DNA of 64,000 bases from Tamarix chinensis (GCA_030549775.1 CM060175.1:64159245-64223244); one strand, 5' to 3'; counted from the first letter of the stretch, positions 47,218 to 59,261 are shown. Notes: generated from the sequence alone by a model not told the origin. A program made the numbers and translations.

Positions 47218-47730
47218 AAACATGCACAGGAGAACAAAAGTAAACTGTATATATAAATCGAGGGTTCGATATTGCCAGGTTCCGGAGTTAATCACGAAAT
47301 TCGAAGGGAGTTGTTGATTTTTTGTAGCCAAAAGTGAGCAAGGAGGGAGAATTGGGATCAAATTAAATTTAGATACTATTGTATATAGGATGTGATGAAG
47401 AGTCGGGCTACTACTGGTTGTAAGTTGTAACTAGCATTGAGTTTGGTGGGTTTCTAAGTGGTGGTCTTTTGTAGTATTTGAAGGAGTCATTCATCAACAT
47501 GGGACGAGGAAGAGCAGCAGATGAACGAGTCCTGATTTTCCTGATCTTGTTGCGCCAATCAAGAATTTGTATAGAGACGGCGAATTAAGAGTTTTTTTTT
47601 TTTTTTTGGTTCTTATTGTTCTTGTTTGACCCTAATAGTGGTAATTTATGGTGTAAATAGGTACTACTACTAGTGTTGTCTGCTTATTTTCCAATCAATA
47701 TGATTTATCTTATTTTCGTAAATCTTTCCC
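47218..47730 (+). other. 3' UTR of the 45.9-kb gene
   Basis: Non-coding sequence after the stop with T-rich and AATCAATATGATTT-type sequence near 47690-47705 that could serve for polyadenylation. The end is not fixed. Confidence 0.4.
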
Positions 47731-49730
47731 TATTCTTTGTCAATTAAAGTATATCTAAACTGCGGGCGTCTGTGTCATAATTCAAGTCATGACCGAAATC
47801 GTGCCTCATCTTGGATCTTTTATGTTTCGACGGACGAATTTTTCGTACAGAGTTCAAGCACCTATGGCTATCTAGCTAATTCTGGTCTTCCTTTACGAGT
47901 ATGTTAATAGATTTGCCAAATGCGGTGAATTGAAGTCTATTTTGACATGTTTGGTATGAAAATGACAGGGATGATTTTTATTTTATTTTATTATATATTT
48001 TTTGGATTAAATATTTAAGAATAATACATATATTTTTAATATAATATTTATTTTAAATTAAATTTAAAGTTAAAATGAATATTTACTTGAAAAAATTATT
48101 TATTTTTAAATAAAATATATAAAATATGAAAAAAGCTTTTCATTCCTATCGCTCCCTCCCTACCAAAGGAGCTCTTAATCTAAGCTAACCTCAGAAATAT
48201 GGTGAATAATTAAAAAAGAATGAACCTCGGCTAACCGTGCTTAACCTCTGTCCAAGAAACCTCGGGGACGGAACCGAAACAACGTCCCTATCCACCTGTT
48301 TTGACTGAGCGGTGAGCGGTGATGGTCTGTTAGATAGGATGGGGGTGAATAGTGGCGTGTGGGCGCGGGTAGACTTCACACAGAACCCACGGGCTCCCGT
48401 CCAACGACCTCCACAATTTCGCAGGCGTACAAGCTGGGATGGTATTTCGTACGCGTAAATTGTAGCCTTTTGCATGAAGGAAAGAGGATTTGGACGCCGT
48501 AGGCTCCGCTTTCTTATCCCTTTCTGAGCTGTCGCGGATGGGAACTGCGAGAGGCTTGCCCTGGCTAATTTAATCTCAATTATTATTATTTTATTCAATT
48601 GATGTGACAATTTTTTCTTTTAGAATTCTGAAGACTACCACGATGATTAAAGTTGTTCAATCTATTTAACATTTAGTATCGTTTTTTTGGTACTCTAATA
48701 TACATGTATATATAGAGAATATTACCTGTACATTTATATATAATTAGTGTACATATTAGTGTAATTATATGTACATTATATTTTGGACTTATAACTAAAT
48801 ACTTTGAGACCATTTTGATTTTTAACTAATTAGTTTCACCTAAATATACTATATAATACCTTTTAAATAAAAAATAATAATATTAATAGAAGTTAGATTA
48901 AAAATATGTTAATATCTTTTTATATAAAAGTACCATACTTTTTATACTACATGGATCATTGTAGAAATTAAATCTAAAAAAGTGTGCCAAAAAATAATTT
49001 ATTTGCGAGAATATTTAATTTTTTAAAAAATACTAATTTTATATAAAAGTATTCGAAGACATTTAGTAATTTATATATGTTCTTTCTGCATAGATTCGGC
49101 TCTAACGAAACTGGCGTAGCTTCGTTCATGTCTTAATTTATTGCTGAGGTTCCAAATTTTGTATTCCATGTTCTTCAACCACGACAGAATTAATAGGAGG
49201 GATGGGACTTATATGCTCCCTTCGGTTATCTGGCTTTAATTTTGTCCCCGCATCTATTTTGATTTCTAGATTTCTATTTACAAAAAAAAAAAGGAAAAGG
49301 ATAAAAGTTTGTGCTTAGCGGAGCTTTATTATGTAAGATTGTGCAGCTGTCACGTAATATTCTCACACGACAGATATTGAAGCAGTCGACCGTGCAATTT
49401 CCTGGCAGCAGCCTCTGTCGCTATCGTACAACAACGTCGGCTTAAGAAAGCCGCTCAGAGAAATTAAGGACGGGGACGGAGTACGAGGGTTAAGGACTCA
49501 TTAAAAAAATACATGTTTGAATCGGTAGGCGACGATGATGCATCCTGCGATCTTGCGTAACGAAGCCCTCGTTGTTGTTGTTGTTGTTGTTGTTATATCT
49601 GTGCAGAAGAAAGCACCTAGACCTTGTAGAAGAGAAACGTGCGACTCATGCGTCCCATTTGCTGCGCTATAATCGATCTCCTCATGCCCCGTTGTTTGGA
49701 TCATTTTCCTAAGTTTCATTCGGGGGGATT
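47731..49730. other. Intergenic sequence
   Basis: No confident gene. A minus frame at 48191-48610 is open for 139 codons with no recognised similarity, and the frame at 49501-49719 contains a TTG microsatellite (49570-49594). Otherwise AT-rich. Confidence 0.4.
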
Positions 49731-49738
49731 GTGAGCGG

Positions 49739-50437
49739 TAGGGCTGTGCTGAAAAATTGAAATTCGAAAAATCGATCCGATATTCGAAAAAATTAATCTA
49801 AAATTTTGAATATTCGATCCGATTTTTAAAAAGTAGAGCGGATATCCGATTCGATTTTAAGAATAAATAAGTTATATTTAGGCATAATTTAATTTATAAT
49901 CTGATTTTTTTTCTTTCAATCTTCAAGTTTGGATCATTTTTTTTATTACGGTACATGAGTCCAAATATAAATTACTAAACTAAAGTCTAAAATAAACATC
50001 CACACTCTACAAATAGGTCACGACCTACACACACGCAATCACCCAAACAAGAAAAAAAAACTTCTAAATTTTTTGAACCTCTTAACTTAGGTAGTCCCAC
50101 AGTTCTAGAGCGTCATTGTTCACAAATCTTGATCGCTAATTTTTTTTGATATAAATAATCATGTATTTTATCTTTTTGTATGCAAGTTGAATAATTAAAT
50201 AAGTGTTTATGCCGAAAATTTTTTTAGTTATAGATTATATATGTAAATTTAATAATCAGATATTTTTTTTTCAATAATCCGATATATCCGATATCCGATT
50301 GGATATCTGATCCGATATTTCGGATATCCGGTGTATTCAGATACGGATTTGGATATGGGATATCGAATATCCGGTCGGATCGGATATCCGAAAAAAATAT
50401 CCGGTCAGATACGGATATCCGACAATGCACACCCCTA
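49739..50437. mobile_element. hAT-type MITE with GATATCCG repeats
   Basis: The left end TAGGGCTGTGCTGAAAAATT and the right end complement TAGGGGTGTGCATTGTCGG are similar. The flanks GTGAGCGG (49731-49738) and ATGAGCAG (50438-50445) match at six of eight bases, both differences being G/A, so an aged 8-bp target copy. Inside are many GGATATCCG-type palindromic motifs at the right end. No coding. Confidence 0.65.
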
Positions 50438-50579
50438 ATGAGCAGGGCGATGGTTTAATATGGGTTTGACGTCAAACTAAATTACATTATACATTTTTTT
50501 ATAAGGTTAAATGAAATCCGAATATTTTTTTTAAAAAAATTTTCTATGCATTTTAAAAATATCAAATTTTCTACGTACT

Positions 50580-51123
50580 TAGCAAGGTAATAGTACAATC
50601 AATCAAGGTTACAATAATGATCATAAGAAAATCATACGTGCGTAAATAAAATAATGCTAGACAATTATTGATTCTAAGTATGTCATTAGACATACCATAT
50701 TCCAATCTTTTATTTACTTTGATTTTAGGGACCTCACTATTCTTAAACCGATGGAATGGTCTGAAACACCTATCAACTACTATTATTATCCAGTGGAACA
50801 GAGCCAATACTTCTCAGAGTAAAAATACTCCTAAGCCACTATTATTAAACCGGTGGAACAGTCTAAAGCACTTCCTGGGAACAACACACCCGAGCCACTA
50901 TTATTATATGGTGGAACGGACTCAACACCTCGGTCCTGACTCACATAGTCTTCCACTTTAAATGATCAATGTCTTTCCATTTATACTTTAACTCTTAATT
51001 GTATTTTCATTCACATTGAGTTTAGGCCCCCACTATTCTTAATCTAATGTAACAGACTGAAGCACCTCACAATGACAACACACCTGATCTACTATTATTA
51101 ACTAGTGGAACGGAACAATATAA
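50580..51123. repeat. Tandem repeats, ACTATTATTAAACCGGTGGAAC type
   Basis: Four to five copies of a 65- to 100-bp unit with the core CACTATTATTAAACCGGTGG. In reverse complement this is the motif of the tandem block at 32945-33410, so it belongs to the same LTR family in the opposite orientation. The CACTA element at 51127 inserted into it; similar sequence resumes after 54397. Confidence 0.6.
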
Positions 51124-51874
51124 ACACAGTACCACGGAAAGGGATTTTAATAACGATTATTTTATAGTTTTAATAACGGTTTTCAACCGTTATTGAATCG
51201 CCCATTATTAAATCTTTAATAACGGTTCATAACCGTCATGAAAAATACACAAAACCCACGATTATGTGCGTAAACTTCATATTTAATAACGGTTTCTCAG
51301 TAAACCGTTGTTAAAAATAAGGTTTCAATAACGGTTTATATGAAAAAAAAACCGTTGTTGAAAACCATGTATTAATAACGGTTAATACAAAAACCATTGT
51401 TAAAACATGATCGAATTACCGTTTCGGTCATTGATTATGCGTTTATTAAACCCTCTAATATGTATTAAATGCGCATAAATATGAGATTATAAGGAGTTTT
51501 AATAACGGTTCTATGAGAAACCGTTATTAAAGCATAGGTTTTAATAACGGTTTTCATAGAACCGTTATTAAAACTATATGTTTTTTTAGCATTTTTCTGA
51601 CAATTACCAAATCTGCAATGTAAAACAACATCAATTCATACCAAATCTGCAATCACATCATAATTTCAATCAATCTATAATTGGTATGAATGTCTCAATA
51701 CACCAACTATACTTAGGAATAAAAATTAGTGGGCATACCACAGGTCCACAACTTGGTAGCTCTACATTCCAAAGTAAAGAGTTCACAGATCTAGGCTGGA
51801 AGACCGAAAGATGTAGACGAAATACAAACCTGAAAATGCATGTAGAATATATAGATCGCTACCTAATACCGAAT

Positions 51875-52170
51875 GAATGAGTGCACGTGCTTGGCCCATT
51901 GGTATCTAACTCCATCAATTTTATCAACATTATATTGCTGGCCTCGTGCATAGTCATCGGTGAAAAACTACAACACCCATGTTTCAATTAATATACAGTT
52001 AGCCATTAGGTCAAAACTATATATGTCATGATTCATTAATAGAAAAATATGGAAAAGCAAACATACATGGCTTGGATCTATGTTGACCGATCTATTTTGG
52101 ACTATAAGATCCATTGCTCTACATATATAGTATCCACAATCATCGTCGTTTTACTGTTGTGGACACTGTC
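51875..52170 (-). pseudogene. Ulp1 (C48) peptidase fragment in the CACTA element
   Basis: The minus strand at about 52150-52075 reads CPQQ-stop-NDDDCGYYICRAMDLIVQ, the block around the catalytic Cys of Ulp1/SENP proteases (family: ..DCGYYVM..). Further on (about 51955-51890) it reads YNVDKIDGVRYQWAKHVHSF, like the end of Ulp1-type domains carried by plant transposons. These proteases cleave SUMO or SUMO-like tags. The two blocks are separated by non-coding sequence (intron or insertion) and contain stops. The His and Asp blocks upstream are not confidently seen. Confidence 0.6.
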
Positions 52171-52358
52171 AAATGAATTTAGTTAGCTCTCTAGCTATTA
52201 TATATTAATTTGAATTAAAACAAAATACAAAATAGTTGTCTTCCTACTTACCATGATAGAAAAATACAAAATAGAAAAATATGGAAAAGCAAACATACAT
52301 GGCTTGGATCTATGCTGACCGATCTATTCTGAACTATAAGATCCATTGCTCTACAGGA
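52048..52358. repeat. Direct duplication of about 80 bp in the CACTA element
   Basis: 52048-52128 and 52278-52358 are nearly identical (ATATGGAAAAGCAAACATAC ... AAGATCCATTGCTCTACA). The copied part includes the end of the Ulp1 Cys block. Confidence 0.8.
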
Positions 52359-52909
52359 CAATTTGAAGACTCCTAGGCAATGTAGTAGAACTACAGGACA
52401 ATATTCTCTCGAGAATAATCAGTGTGGTAGACAAACCACTGCAAAAAAGTAGACGTAGCCGATTCCCATGGCTCTATCTGAGGCAGGGTCAACAGAAGGT
52501 GATAAGATCTGAAATGGAAGGGGTGATAGGATGAGCCACTCGCGTATAAATGACATAGCTCGTCATATAACCATATCACATGAGTCCGTACATCTGTATG
52601 TGGCGCCATATGAAAATACAGTGGAGGGTATGCAATCTCACTACCTACAAATGAGAACCACTAAATCTTATCATCAAGGTTGTTCTCGAAAGGATCTAAA
52701 TTACAGAATATGTAAACTGATCTTCAATTATCTAGACAAATCATAAATATATTCTACCAGATCATAACCAACTATGTAAACCTAACAACATCAAACTATT
52801 TAAAATAAGGACATAATCTTTAGTTATATATTTAACAAACTGGCTAAACATCAAACTATCATCAAATCATTCAAGCTACGCATAGTAAAATCAAGTAGAT
52901 ATTAATAAG

Positions 52910-52917
<8 letters not shown>

Positions 52918-52945
<28 letters not shown>

Positions 52946-52971
52946 AACCTAATAAATCCTATATGATTATG

Positions 52972-53006
<35 letters not shown>
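52918..53006. repeat. TA and ATT microsatellites
   Basis: A TA run at about 52915-52941 and an ATT run at about 52970-53006. Confidence 0.9.
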
Positions 53007-53007
<1 letters not shown>

Positions 53008-53144
53008 CACAATTATTCATCTCTATTTAATTTTTATCACAACATCGATGCCCAACCAACCTCCTCAACTTTTCCTCATGCACAATACCCTTATCCTTAG
53101 GATTTTTCCCTATAGCCCTAGTTTATATTTAGTATAATAAACGA

Positions 53145-53325
53145 TAAACCCTAACCCTCCCCCTAACCCTAACCCTAACAATAATTAACCCCAATAAATT
53201 ATAATAAAAAATAACACTAAACCTCATAAGATAATGATCTTAAACCTATAGCTAACCCTAACCCTAACCCTAACCCTAAACCTAACCCTCCCCTAACCCC
53301 AACCCTAACCCTAACCACAATTATT
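53145..53325. repeat. Interstitial telomere-like CCCTAA hexamer repeats
   Basis: Two clusters (53148-53179 and 53247-53320) of CCCTAA repeats with some CCCTCC and CCCCAA variants, separated by AT-rich sequence. The unit is the six-base CCCTAA (TTAGGG on minus), not the CCCTAAA of most plants. They lie inside the CACTA element, so this is not a chromosome end. Confidence 0.85.
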
Positions 53326-53606
53326 TTAGATTATATATACACATCTTATATATAAATATATATACATATAATAAAACACATATAAACACACATTTTACGG
53401 AATATAAATACACGTCTTACAAAATATACATTAAAAAAGCATATAAATACACATAATCTGCATAATAATGTGAGTGCTAAAAAAATATATACACCTTAAT
53501 TTTATACTTAGAACGTACATATCTTATGATAATAATATATATTTTAGGCTTGTGGATTCTCTTAAAATAATAATACATATTTTTATAAAATAGATTATAA
53601 CACATT

Positions 53607-53609
<3 letters not shown>

Positions 53610-53675
<66 letters not shown>

Positions 53676-53793
53676 TTAAGGTCTCAGCCGGCCACAATAA
53701 AAAAAGGCCACAGCAAAATTTTTCACCAACACATCAAACAACAGATTTTCGAACAACACATCAAGCACAACCTCTTTGGTGCAACATGCATGC

Positions 53794-53838
<45 letters not shown>
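53610..53838. repeat. TA/CA microsatellites
   Basis: TA and CA runs at about 53607-53668 and a TA run at about 53797-53838. Confidence 0.9.
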
Positions 53839-53843
<5 letters not shown>

Positions 53844-54396
53844 CAGTAGAGACAAATTAAGCAATGAAGGAAGAAAAACACATACATAAAGGGAGCGACG
53901 ATGTACAAGTTGAGAACGACAACGACGAAGGTACAAATACTGGCTATGTTCGCAAGAATGGCAGAGGGGTGGTGGAGAGATGGCGGTGCGACGGTTTCCA
54001 TTAATTCAAAGGAGCCGGAACGGTGGTGCAAGGGTTCACAAGAGAAAGAGAGTACGAGAGGAAAGCGGCATAGTCTGAAATTTTTGGCATGAAATTGAAG
54101 AGAACGAAATAAAAGAAACTTTTAATAATGGTTCCTGTAAGAACCGTTATTAAAACCTTGCCAATTTTGACAACGGTTCTTGTTTGGACCGTTATTAAAT
54201 CATGTTTTAATAACGGTTTTACGCCAACCGTTATTAAAATTCTTGTGCAAAATTTCACCTTGCACTTTTAACAACGCTTATTACCTAAAACCGTTATTAA
54301 AACTTCCCGCACATTAATTTTCACGCATTTGACGAAGGTTTTCGAACCACCGTTATTAATGTCCCGTTATTATTTCCTATTTCCGTAGTAGTGACA

Positions 54397-56379
54397 CCTC
54401 AACTTGATTCAAGTGATCTTTTACTTTACATGATTAGTATCTTATTCAAAATTGATTGTATATTATCATGCCAAACTCAAGACATACAATTAAACACATA
54501 AGGACCACCATGTAATTATCCTCAAATGACCATAATACCCTTAGGAAAATCAAGACAATTGTATTCTCCCAAATCCTTTATAAAACCTAAAACATATACA
54601 TTTTCAATCACTAACTAAAGTACATATCCTTACTTTTCCATAGATATCTTGTATCCAATATTATATCCAAACATATACTTATATAATTTCATTACTCTCA
54701 ATAATACCATTGCATAGCATTTCCATTATTAAATTATTCAGTATAACATACTTAGCACAAAAGTATAGACAAAGAGATAAGTATCACATAAATCCTTAGC
54801 CACGACATGTATCCTTATCGACAAGGACATTGTGCTCTATGCATGTCAATCCTATACCTCCTTCAAGATCATCGGAAAATACCTATGAAAATAAGATAGA
54901 ATATGATTAGGATCAGAGGTTTAAAATTGAGAGGGAGATTATGGTAGAGAAGGGTAAAAATGGAATTTATCAGAGTCAAATGGAAACTTGAATTGTATGG
55001 AAGTGTAGAAGAATGTGTGGTGGAGATATGGTTAAATTTTGTTAGTGTTTGGACAAAATTTGGGATGAAAATAGGGCTTTATGGCTAAAATGGAAAGTTA
55101 CATGGCCAGACAGTACAAGAGTTGCACGGCCATGCAGTGACAATGCACAACAGGTTGAAGAAAGAAAAGACGCATGACCAGGCGGTGTAAGAATTGTACG
55201 GCTATGCAACATTGGGTAGAGAGGAAATAAAACGCTCGAATAGATGATACAAGAGTTGCATGGCTGTGCATTAGGGTATTTGAGGGTTGCACGACCTTGC
55301 AGTAGGTCGTACACAAGCCATGCACTTTGAAACTCTGCAACAACCGAGGGGAGGGAAAAGGAAAAAGTGGCGGTGGTCGGCGACAATGGCTGGTGATGGT
55401 GAGGGGGAAGGTTGGGGCAGCCTTGGTGGTCGGTCCATCCGCCAAAGAGTGGCTAGTGGTGGCTTGGGTGGTGCTTCATGGTGGATTGGGTGGTGCGGAT
55501 GTTGAAAAGAGAGAAGAAGGAGGAAGAAGAAGAAGAAAGGAGAAGAAAGAAGAGAAGAAGGTCGGGGAGCTAATGGATGATAATAAAATGGAGGGTTGAA
55601 GGGGTATTTATACTAGTAAGGTGGCATGCCTTGGAGGAGAAAAATGGTAGGGTGACGATGACAATGATGATGGTTCTGCTGAGAAGAAGAAGAAGAAAGA
55701 AGAAAGAAAAGGATATGGGGGATGGTGATAGTTGAGAGGGATATGAGTCAAGCAGAGGCATAAGAGAGATGATGAAGAAGAAGAAATCATGCATAGGAGG
55801 AGAAGGCATGGAGAAGAAGGAGGAAGAAGGAAGAAGAAGGTGGCAGGCTGGTAGGGATGCAAAAATAGAGCAGAATAGGGAGAGTAGAAGAAGAAGAAGA
55901 AGAAGAAGAAGAAGAAGAGTGGCACGAGGGAGTGGCAAGGTTGGTAAGGTGATGGTGAGAGCAGCATGAAGGAGGTAAGTGGACGGTGCATGTGTAGAGG
56001 AGCTAACTCTTTCACACCACAAGGAAAACAACGCAAAAGAAGAAGGGAAAGGAAGAGAAAAGGAAAAGGAAGAGAAAGGGAAGAAAGGAAGAAAAACAAA
56101 GAAAAGGAGAAAGAAAAGGAAAAGAGAGAAAGGTTAGGGAATTGGGATTAGATTAGAAATTTTGGGATTAGCCAAATAATTTAGATTAGCAGAAATTTTA
56201 GCTAGTTTTGTTTTTGGTTTATAAATTTTGGTTTAACTGAATCAAGGTTTCGATTTTGAGTTAAAGTTTTGCGATTAAGAAATTTGGTTAAGGCTAACAA
56301 TAAGATTTTTGAGATTAAAAGTAAATTAGGGTGCTAATGATGTGGGATTAGGCTAAGCAAATTATTGGGGTATTACATT
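54397..56379. other. LTR-like sequence with purine-rich tract
   Basis: No gene. 55300-56160 is strongly purine-rich (GAAGAAGAAG runs, a pure AGA block at about 55886-55918); frames open in several registers on both strands there are low complexity. 56161-56379 is AT-rich and ends GGGGTATTACA, a possible LTR terminus. The matching opposite end and target copy were not found. Confidence 0.45.
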
Positions 56380-57081
56380 GGCCCACCTCCCCCTCTTCTC
56401 TATTTCTTCTTCTCCTATGCGGGTTGGCCTGCCTGCCCTCTCCTTTTCTTTCCCTCTTCTCTTGGCCTCTTTACCTTCCTTCCTTCATCTTCCTTTACAC
56501 CACCCGAGCCAAAAAACCCTCCCCTCCCATCGCATGTCTTTTTCCTTCTGCGCTTGCAACTTCCAGCTTGTGCTTGTGCCTCCTCCCCTACCGTCCTTTT
56601 CCCTTGCCATTTTGACTTTACAACCCTGGCCTCCCCTCCTCACATGCCTTTCCCTTCCATTTTTGGCCCATCCCTATCACATGCCTACCCCTTGCCTGCT
56701 TACCATGTTGCATGCATTCCCCCAACACCCACCTAAACTTCTACACCGCATGCGCTCTCTCTCTCATTCTCTCTTCCCCTCTTCTTTTTCTTATCCTTCT
56801 CTTGTTCTTCTCTAGCCATTCTCTCCTCCCTTGAGATCCTCTCTCATGCTCGATTCTCTCCTTTTCTTTCTCTCCCTCTTTCTCCCCTGTTTTTCATTCA
56901 CCACAGATCTCCATCGTCTCCATTGCCCAACCGGCCACCCAATCGGCCACTCTTACACCCTACCTCCCCTACACTGCCCCAAGAAACCACCACACGCTAC
57001 CCTACAGCCTACTCCCCTCCCTTTTCTCTCCTTCTTCCCTCAACTTCCCCCTTCATTGGCACCCTTCTCCACTATTTCTCC
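56380..57081. repeat. Pyrimidine-rich tract
   Basis: C/T-rich sequence whose overlapping open frames (56365-56736, 56378-56815, 56831-57331) are Pro/Ser/Phe-rich in more than one register and have no domain. The CACTA element at 57082 splits it; C-rich sequence resumes at 59262. Confidence 0.55.
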
Positions 57082-58413
57082 CACTACAAGAAAACTCTTT
57101 TATAGCAACAATACTTTTGCAACGACAACACTTTGTTGTTGCGAAAAATGTCTTTTGGCAAAAAAGTTTTGCCACAAAAAATGCATTTATATGGTGATTA
57201 TTAGAAAATGTTTTGCAGTGATATTTGTTAGTACAATATATTTGATATTTTATTCGCAACAACATTTGTATGTTGTAATCTACAAAATACTTTTGCAACA
57301 ACTTTTTTTTTGGTGCAAAAATATTGATTAAATTTATTGCAATGGCTATACTTGTTGCAAATATTTAGATTCTTTTAACGCAATGACATTTATATATTTT
57401 GCAACATCATTTGTTATTGTAATATATGCGATGGTTTATTTTCATTGATATTTATATGTTGCAATATACAAAATATTTTTGCAATGACCTTTTTTTGTTG
57501 TAAAATTTTAATTGAATTTATTTCAATGACTATATTTATTACAAATATTTAGATTATTTTAATGCAATGACATTTATATGTTTTGCAACGACATTTGTTG
57601 TTGCAATATATGTGATGGTTTATTTTTAATGATATTAATATGTTGCAATATATAAAATATTTTCGCAATGACCATTTTTTTTATTGTAAAATGTTGATTG
57701 GATTTATTGTAACGTCTATACTTGTTGCAAATATTTATATTATTTTAACACAATAATATTTATATGTTTTACAATGACATTTTTCATTGTAATATATATG
57801 ATGGTTTCTTTGCAACATCATTTTTCATTACAATATATGCAATGATTTATTTGCAATGACATTTATTTGTTGTAATATACAAATTTTTTTGCAATGACCT
57901 TTTTTTGTTGCAAAATATTGATTGAATTTATTGCAATGACTATACTTGTTGTAAATATTTAAATTATTTTAATAACAACAAGTTGTTGTAAAAAAAATTA
58001 GCAAAAACTTTATTGTAATGTCTATACTTTTTTGCCACTAATTTATCCAACTATCAATCTCACCTCCACTGTTTTAGCCTCATTTAGTTATATTGATTGG
58101 ACACGCTAATTTGTCTCGGTGTCCATTAGCTCAATCAAAGCCCTAATTGCTAAGAAGAATTTCGGTAAGTTTTCATTCAATTTGATAATTTTTTCTTGAT
58201 ATATATGTTAAGAATTATTTTTATATATTTTTGTTATATTGATTTAAGCAGGACATATGTATATGACATAATTTATGGACATCAATTAGAGGTTTCACAA
58301 GTTATTTATTGAAATGTTGTTTTTGCAACGACAAAGATGGTTGTTGAAGTTTTAAGTTCAAAATTTGTAAAAGAATTTATTGTTGCAATTATTTATTTTT
58401 TACAATGATAAAG

Positions 58414-58784
58414 TATAATACCCCAAAATTGAGAGAAATGTTATAAGGATTGATATGACTATTTATATCAACATAGTATACTATCCTTTTGGTGATTTTA
58501 TCCTAAGAACTCCACAGCTAAGCGTGCTTGTCGTAGAACAGTTTTTAGGATGGGTGACCCTCTTTGGAAGTTTCAAAAAGGACTCTTGTTGATCTGTGGG
58601 ATTAGTTGATCAATTCAAAAGCTCTCTTTGATAGACCTCGTAGTTCTTGTGGGCCTAGGTGGCTACCAAGTAGCCCCACGTGATCGTTTCGAATCAAGGT
58701 GTTAGAAATTTGTAGGTCTCGGGTGCTATCAGGTGGCCTCTATGTGGTCTTATTAACTCAAGGTACTTTGCAATTTTTTGTTCC
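58414..58784 (+). mobile_element. Cassandra-like LTR carrying a 5S rRNA segment
   Basis: Starts TATAATACCCCAAAATTG, like the TGTAATACCCC start of Cassandra TRIM LTRs, followed about 90 bp later by a 5S rRNA-derived segment. No internal domain or second LTR is present. A TAAAG direct repeat flanks it at 58409-58413 and 58785-58789, but the right end lacks the expected CA, so the right limit is uncertain. Confidence 0.55.
58505..58572 (+). ncRNA. 5S rRNA-derived segment inside the Cassandra-like LTR
   Basis: Reads AAGAACTCCACAGCTAAGCG, then TGCTTG, and TTTAGGATGGGTGACC ... TGGAAGT. It matches the 3' two thirds of plant 5S rRNA, including the internal pol III promoter boxes (A box AGCTAAGCGTGC, IE TAGGATGG, C box GGGTGACC). 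It is not a functional 5S gene: the first third is unrelated and several bases differ. Confidence 0.8.
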
Positions 58785-59261
58785 TAAAGTATATTCAATT
58801 TTTTGCAATGACATAAGCTGTTACAATTAATGTGTTTTTGCAATGACAAATATTGTTGCTGTAATATGCTAGTTTCTGCAAATAGCAAGCTTTAGCAATG
58901 ACATAATTTGTTACTTAACTATAACCAATTTTTTTCAAAGACAATAGTCATTGCTAATTATAGGTTTTTGTAACGACATAAATTATTGCCCAAGTAGGAT
59001 CAATGTTTCGCAACAATAAAAGTCGTTGTAATATATCAACACATGTAGTTAGGTAAAGTGATGTATTGTAATGACAATTTATGTTGCATTTAATTACTTT
59101 TTTTTTACAACGACCATTGTTATTACTGTATTTTTTTAATGCCATGACACACAACGACCCCACAATAAAAAAAATATCTTTGCGATATATATTTTTTGCG
59201 ACGAATTTCTATCTTTAGTAACAAAAAGTATCATTGCTAAAAATGGGTTTTTTTTATAATG

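Larger units (their letters stand above)
51127..54393. mobile_element. CACTA transposon, 3.27 kb, degenerate
   Basis: Left end CAGTACCACGGAAAGGG, right end complement CACTACTACGGAAATAGG, with a 3-bp target copy ACA at 51124-51126 and 54394-54396. The left terminus has CAG instead of CAC. Both ends are lined with many direct and inverted copies of TTTAATAACGGTT (51140-51580 and 54115-54380), typical of CACTA subterminal regions. Inside are a decayed Ulp1 protease on the minus strand, an 80-bp duplication, telomere-like repeats and AT microsatellites. No TNP2-type transposase is recognised, so it is non-autonomous. Confidence 0.85.
57082..59261. mobile_element. Non-autonomous CACTA element, 2.18 kb
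   Basis: Left end CACTACAAGAAAACTC, right end complement CATTATAAAAAAAACCC, with a 3-bp target copy TCC at 57079-57081 and 59262-59264. The interior is filled with degenerate copies of TTTGCAACGACATTTGTTGT (57100-57960 and 58800-59220). No transposase is visible. A 5S-bearing LTR-like sequence is nested at about 58414-58784. Confidence 0.85.

Noticed and set aside
48191..48610. 139-codon minus frame
   Set aside because: No domain, no sensible splice context, basic composition without family resemblance; left as intergenic.
52970..53006. CRISPR-like or regulated repeats
   Set aside because: Simple ATT microsatellite; no spacer structure, and the genome is a plant's.
53145..53325. Chromosome end
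   Set aside because: The CCCTAA repeats are short, interrupted and inside a transposon with sequence on both sides.
55570..56099. Minus frames of 150-160 codons rich in Leu, Ser, Phe
   Set aside because: They read the purine-rich tract in reverse; several registers are open at once, so low complexity explains them.
56365..57331. Frames of 120-166 codons in pyrimidine-rich sequence
   Set aside because: Low-complexity tract; the longest frame also runs across the CACTA terminus at 57082.
58505..58572. Genuine 5S rRNA gene
   Set aside because: The first third of 5S is absent, several conserved bases differ, and the context is an LTR-like unit.
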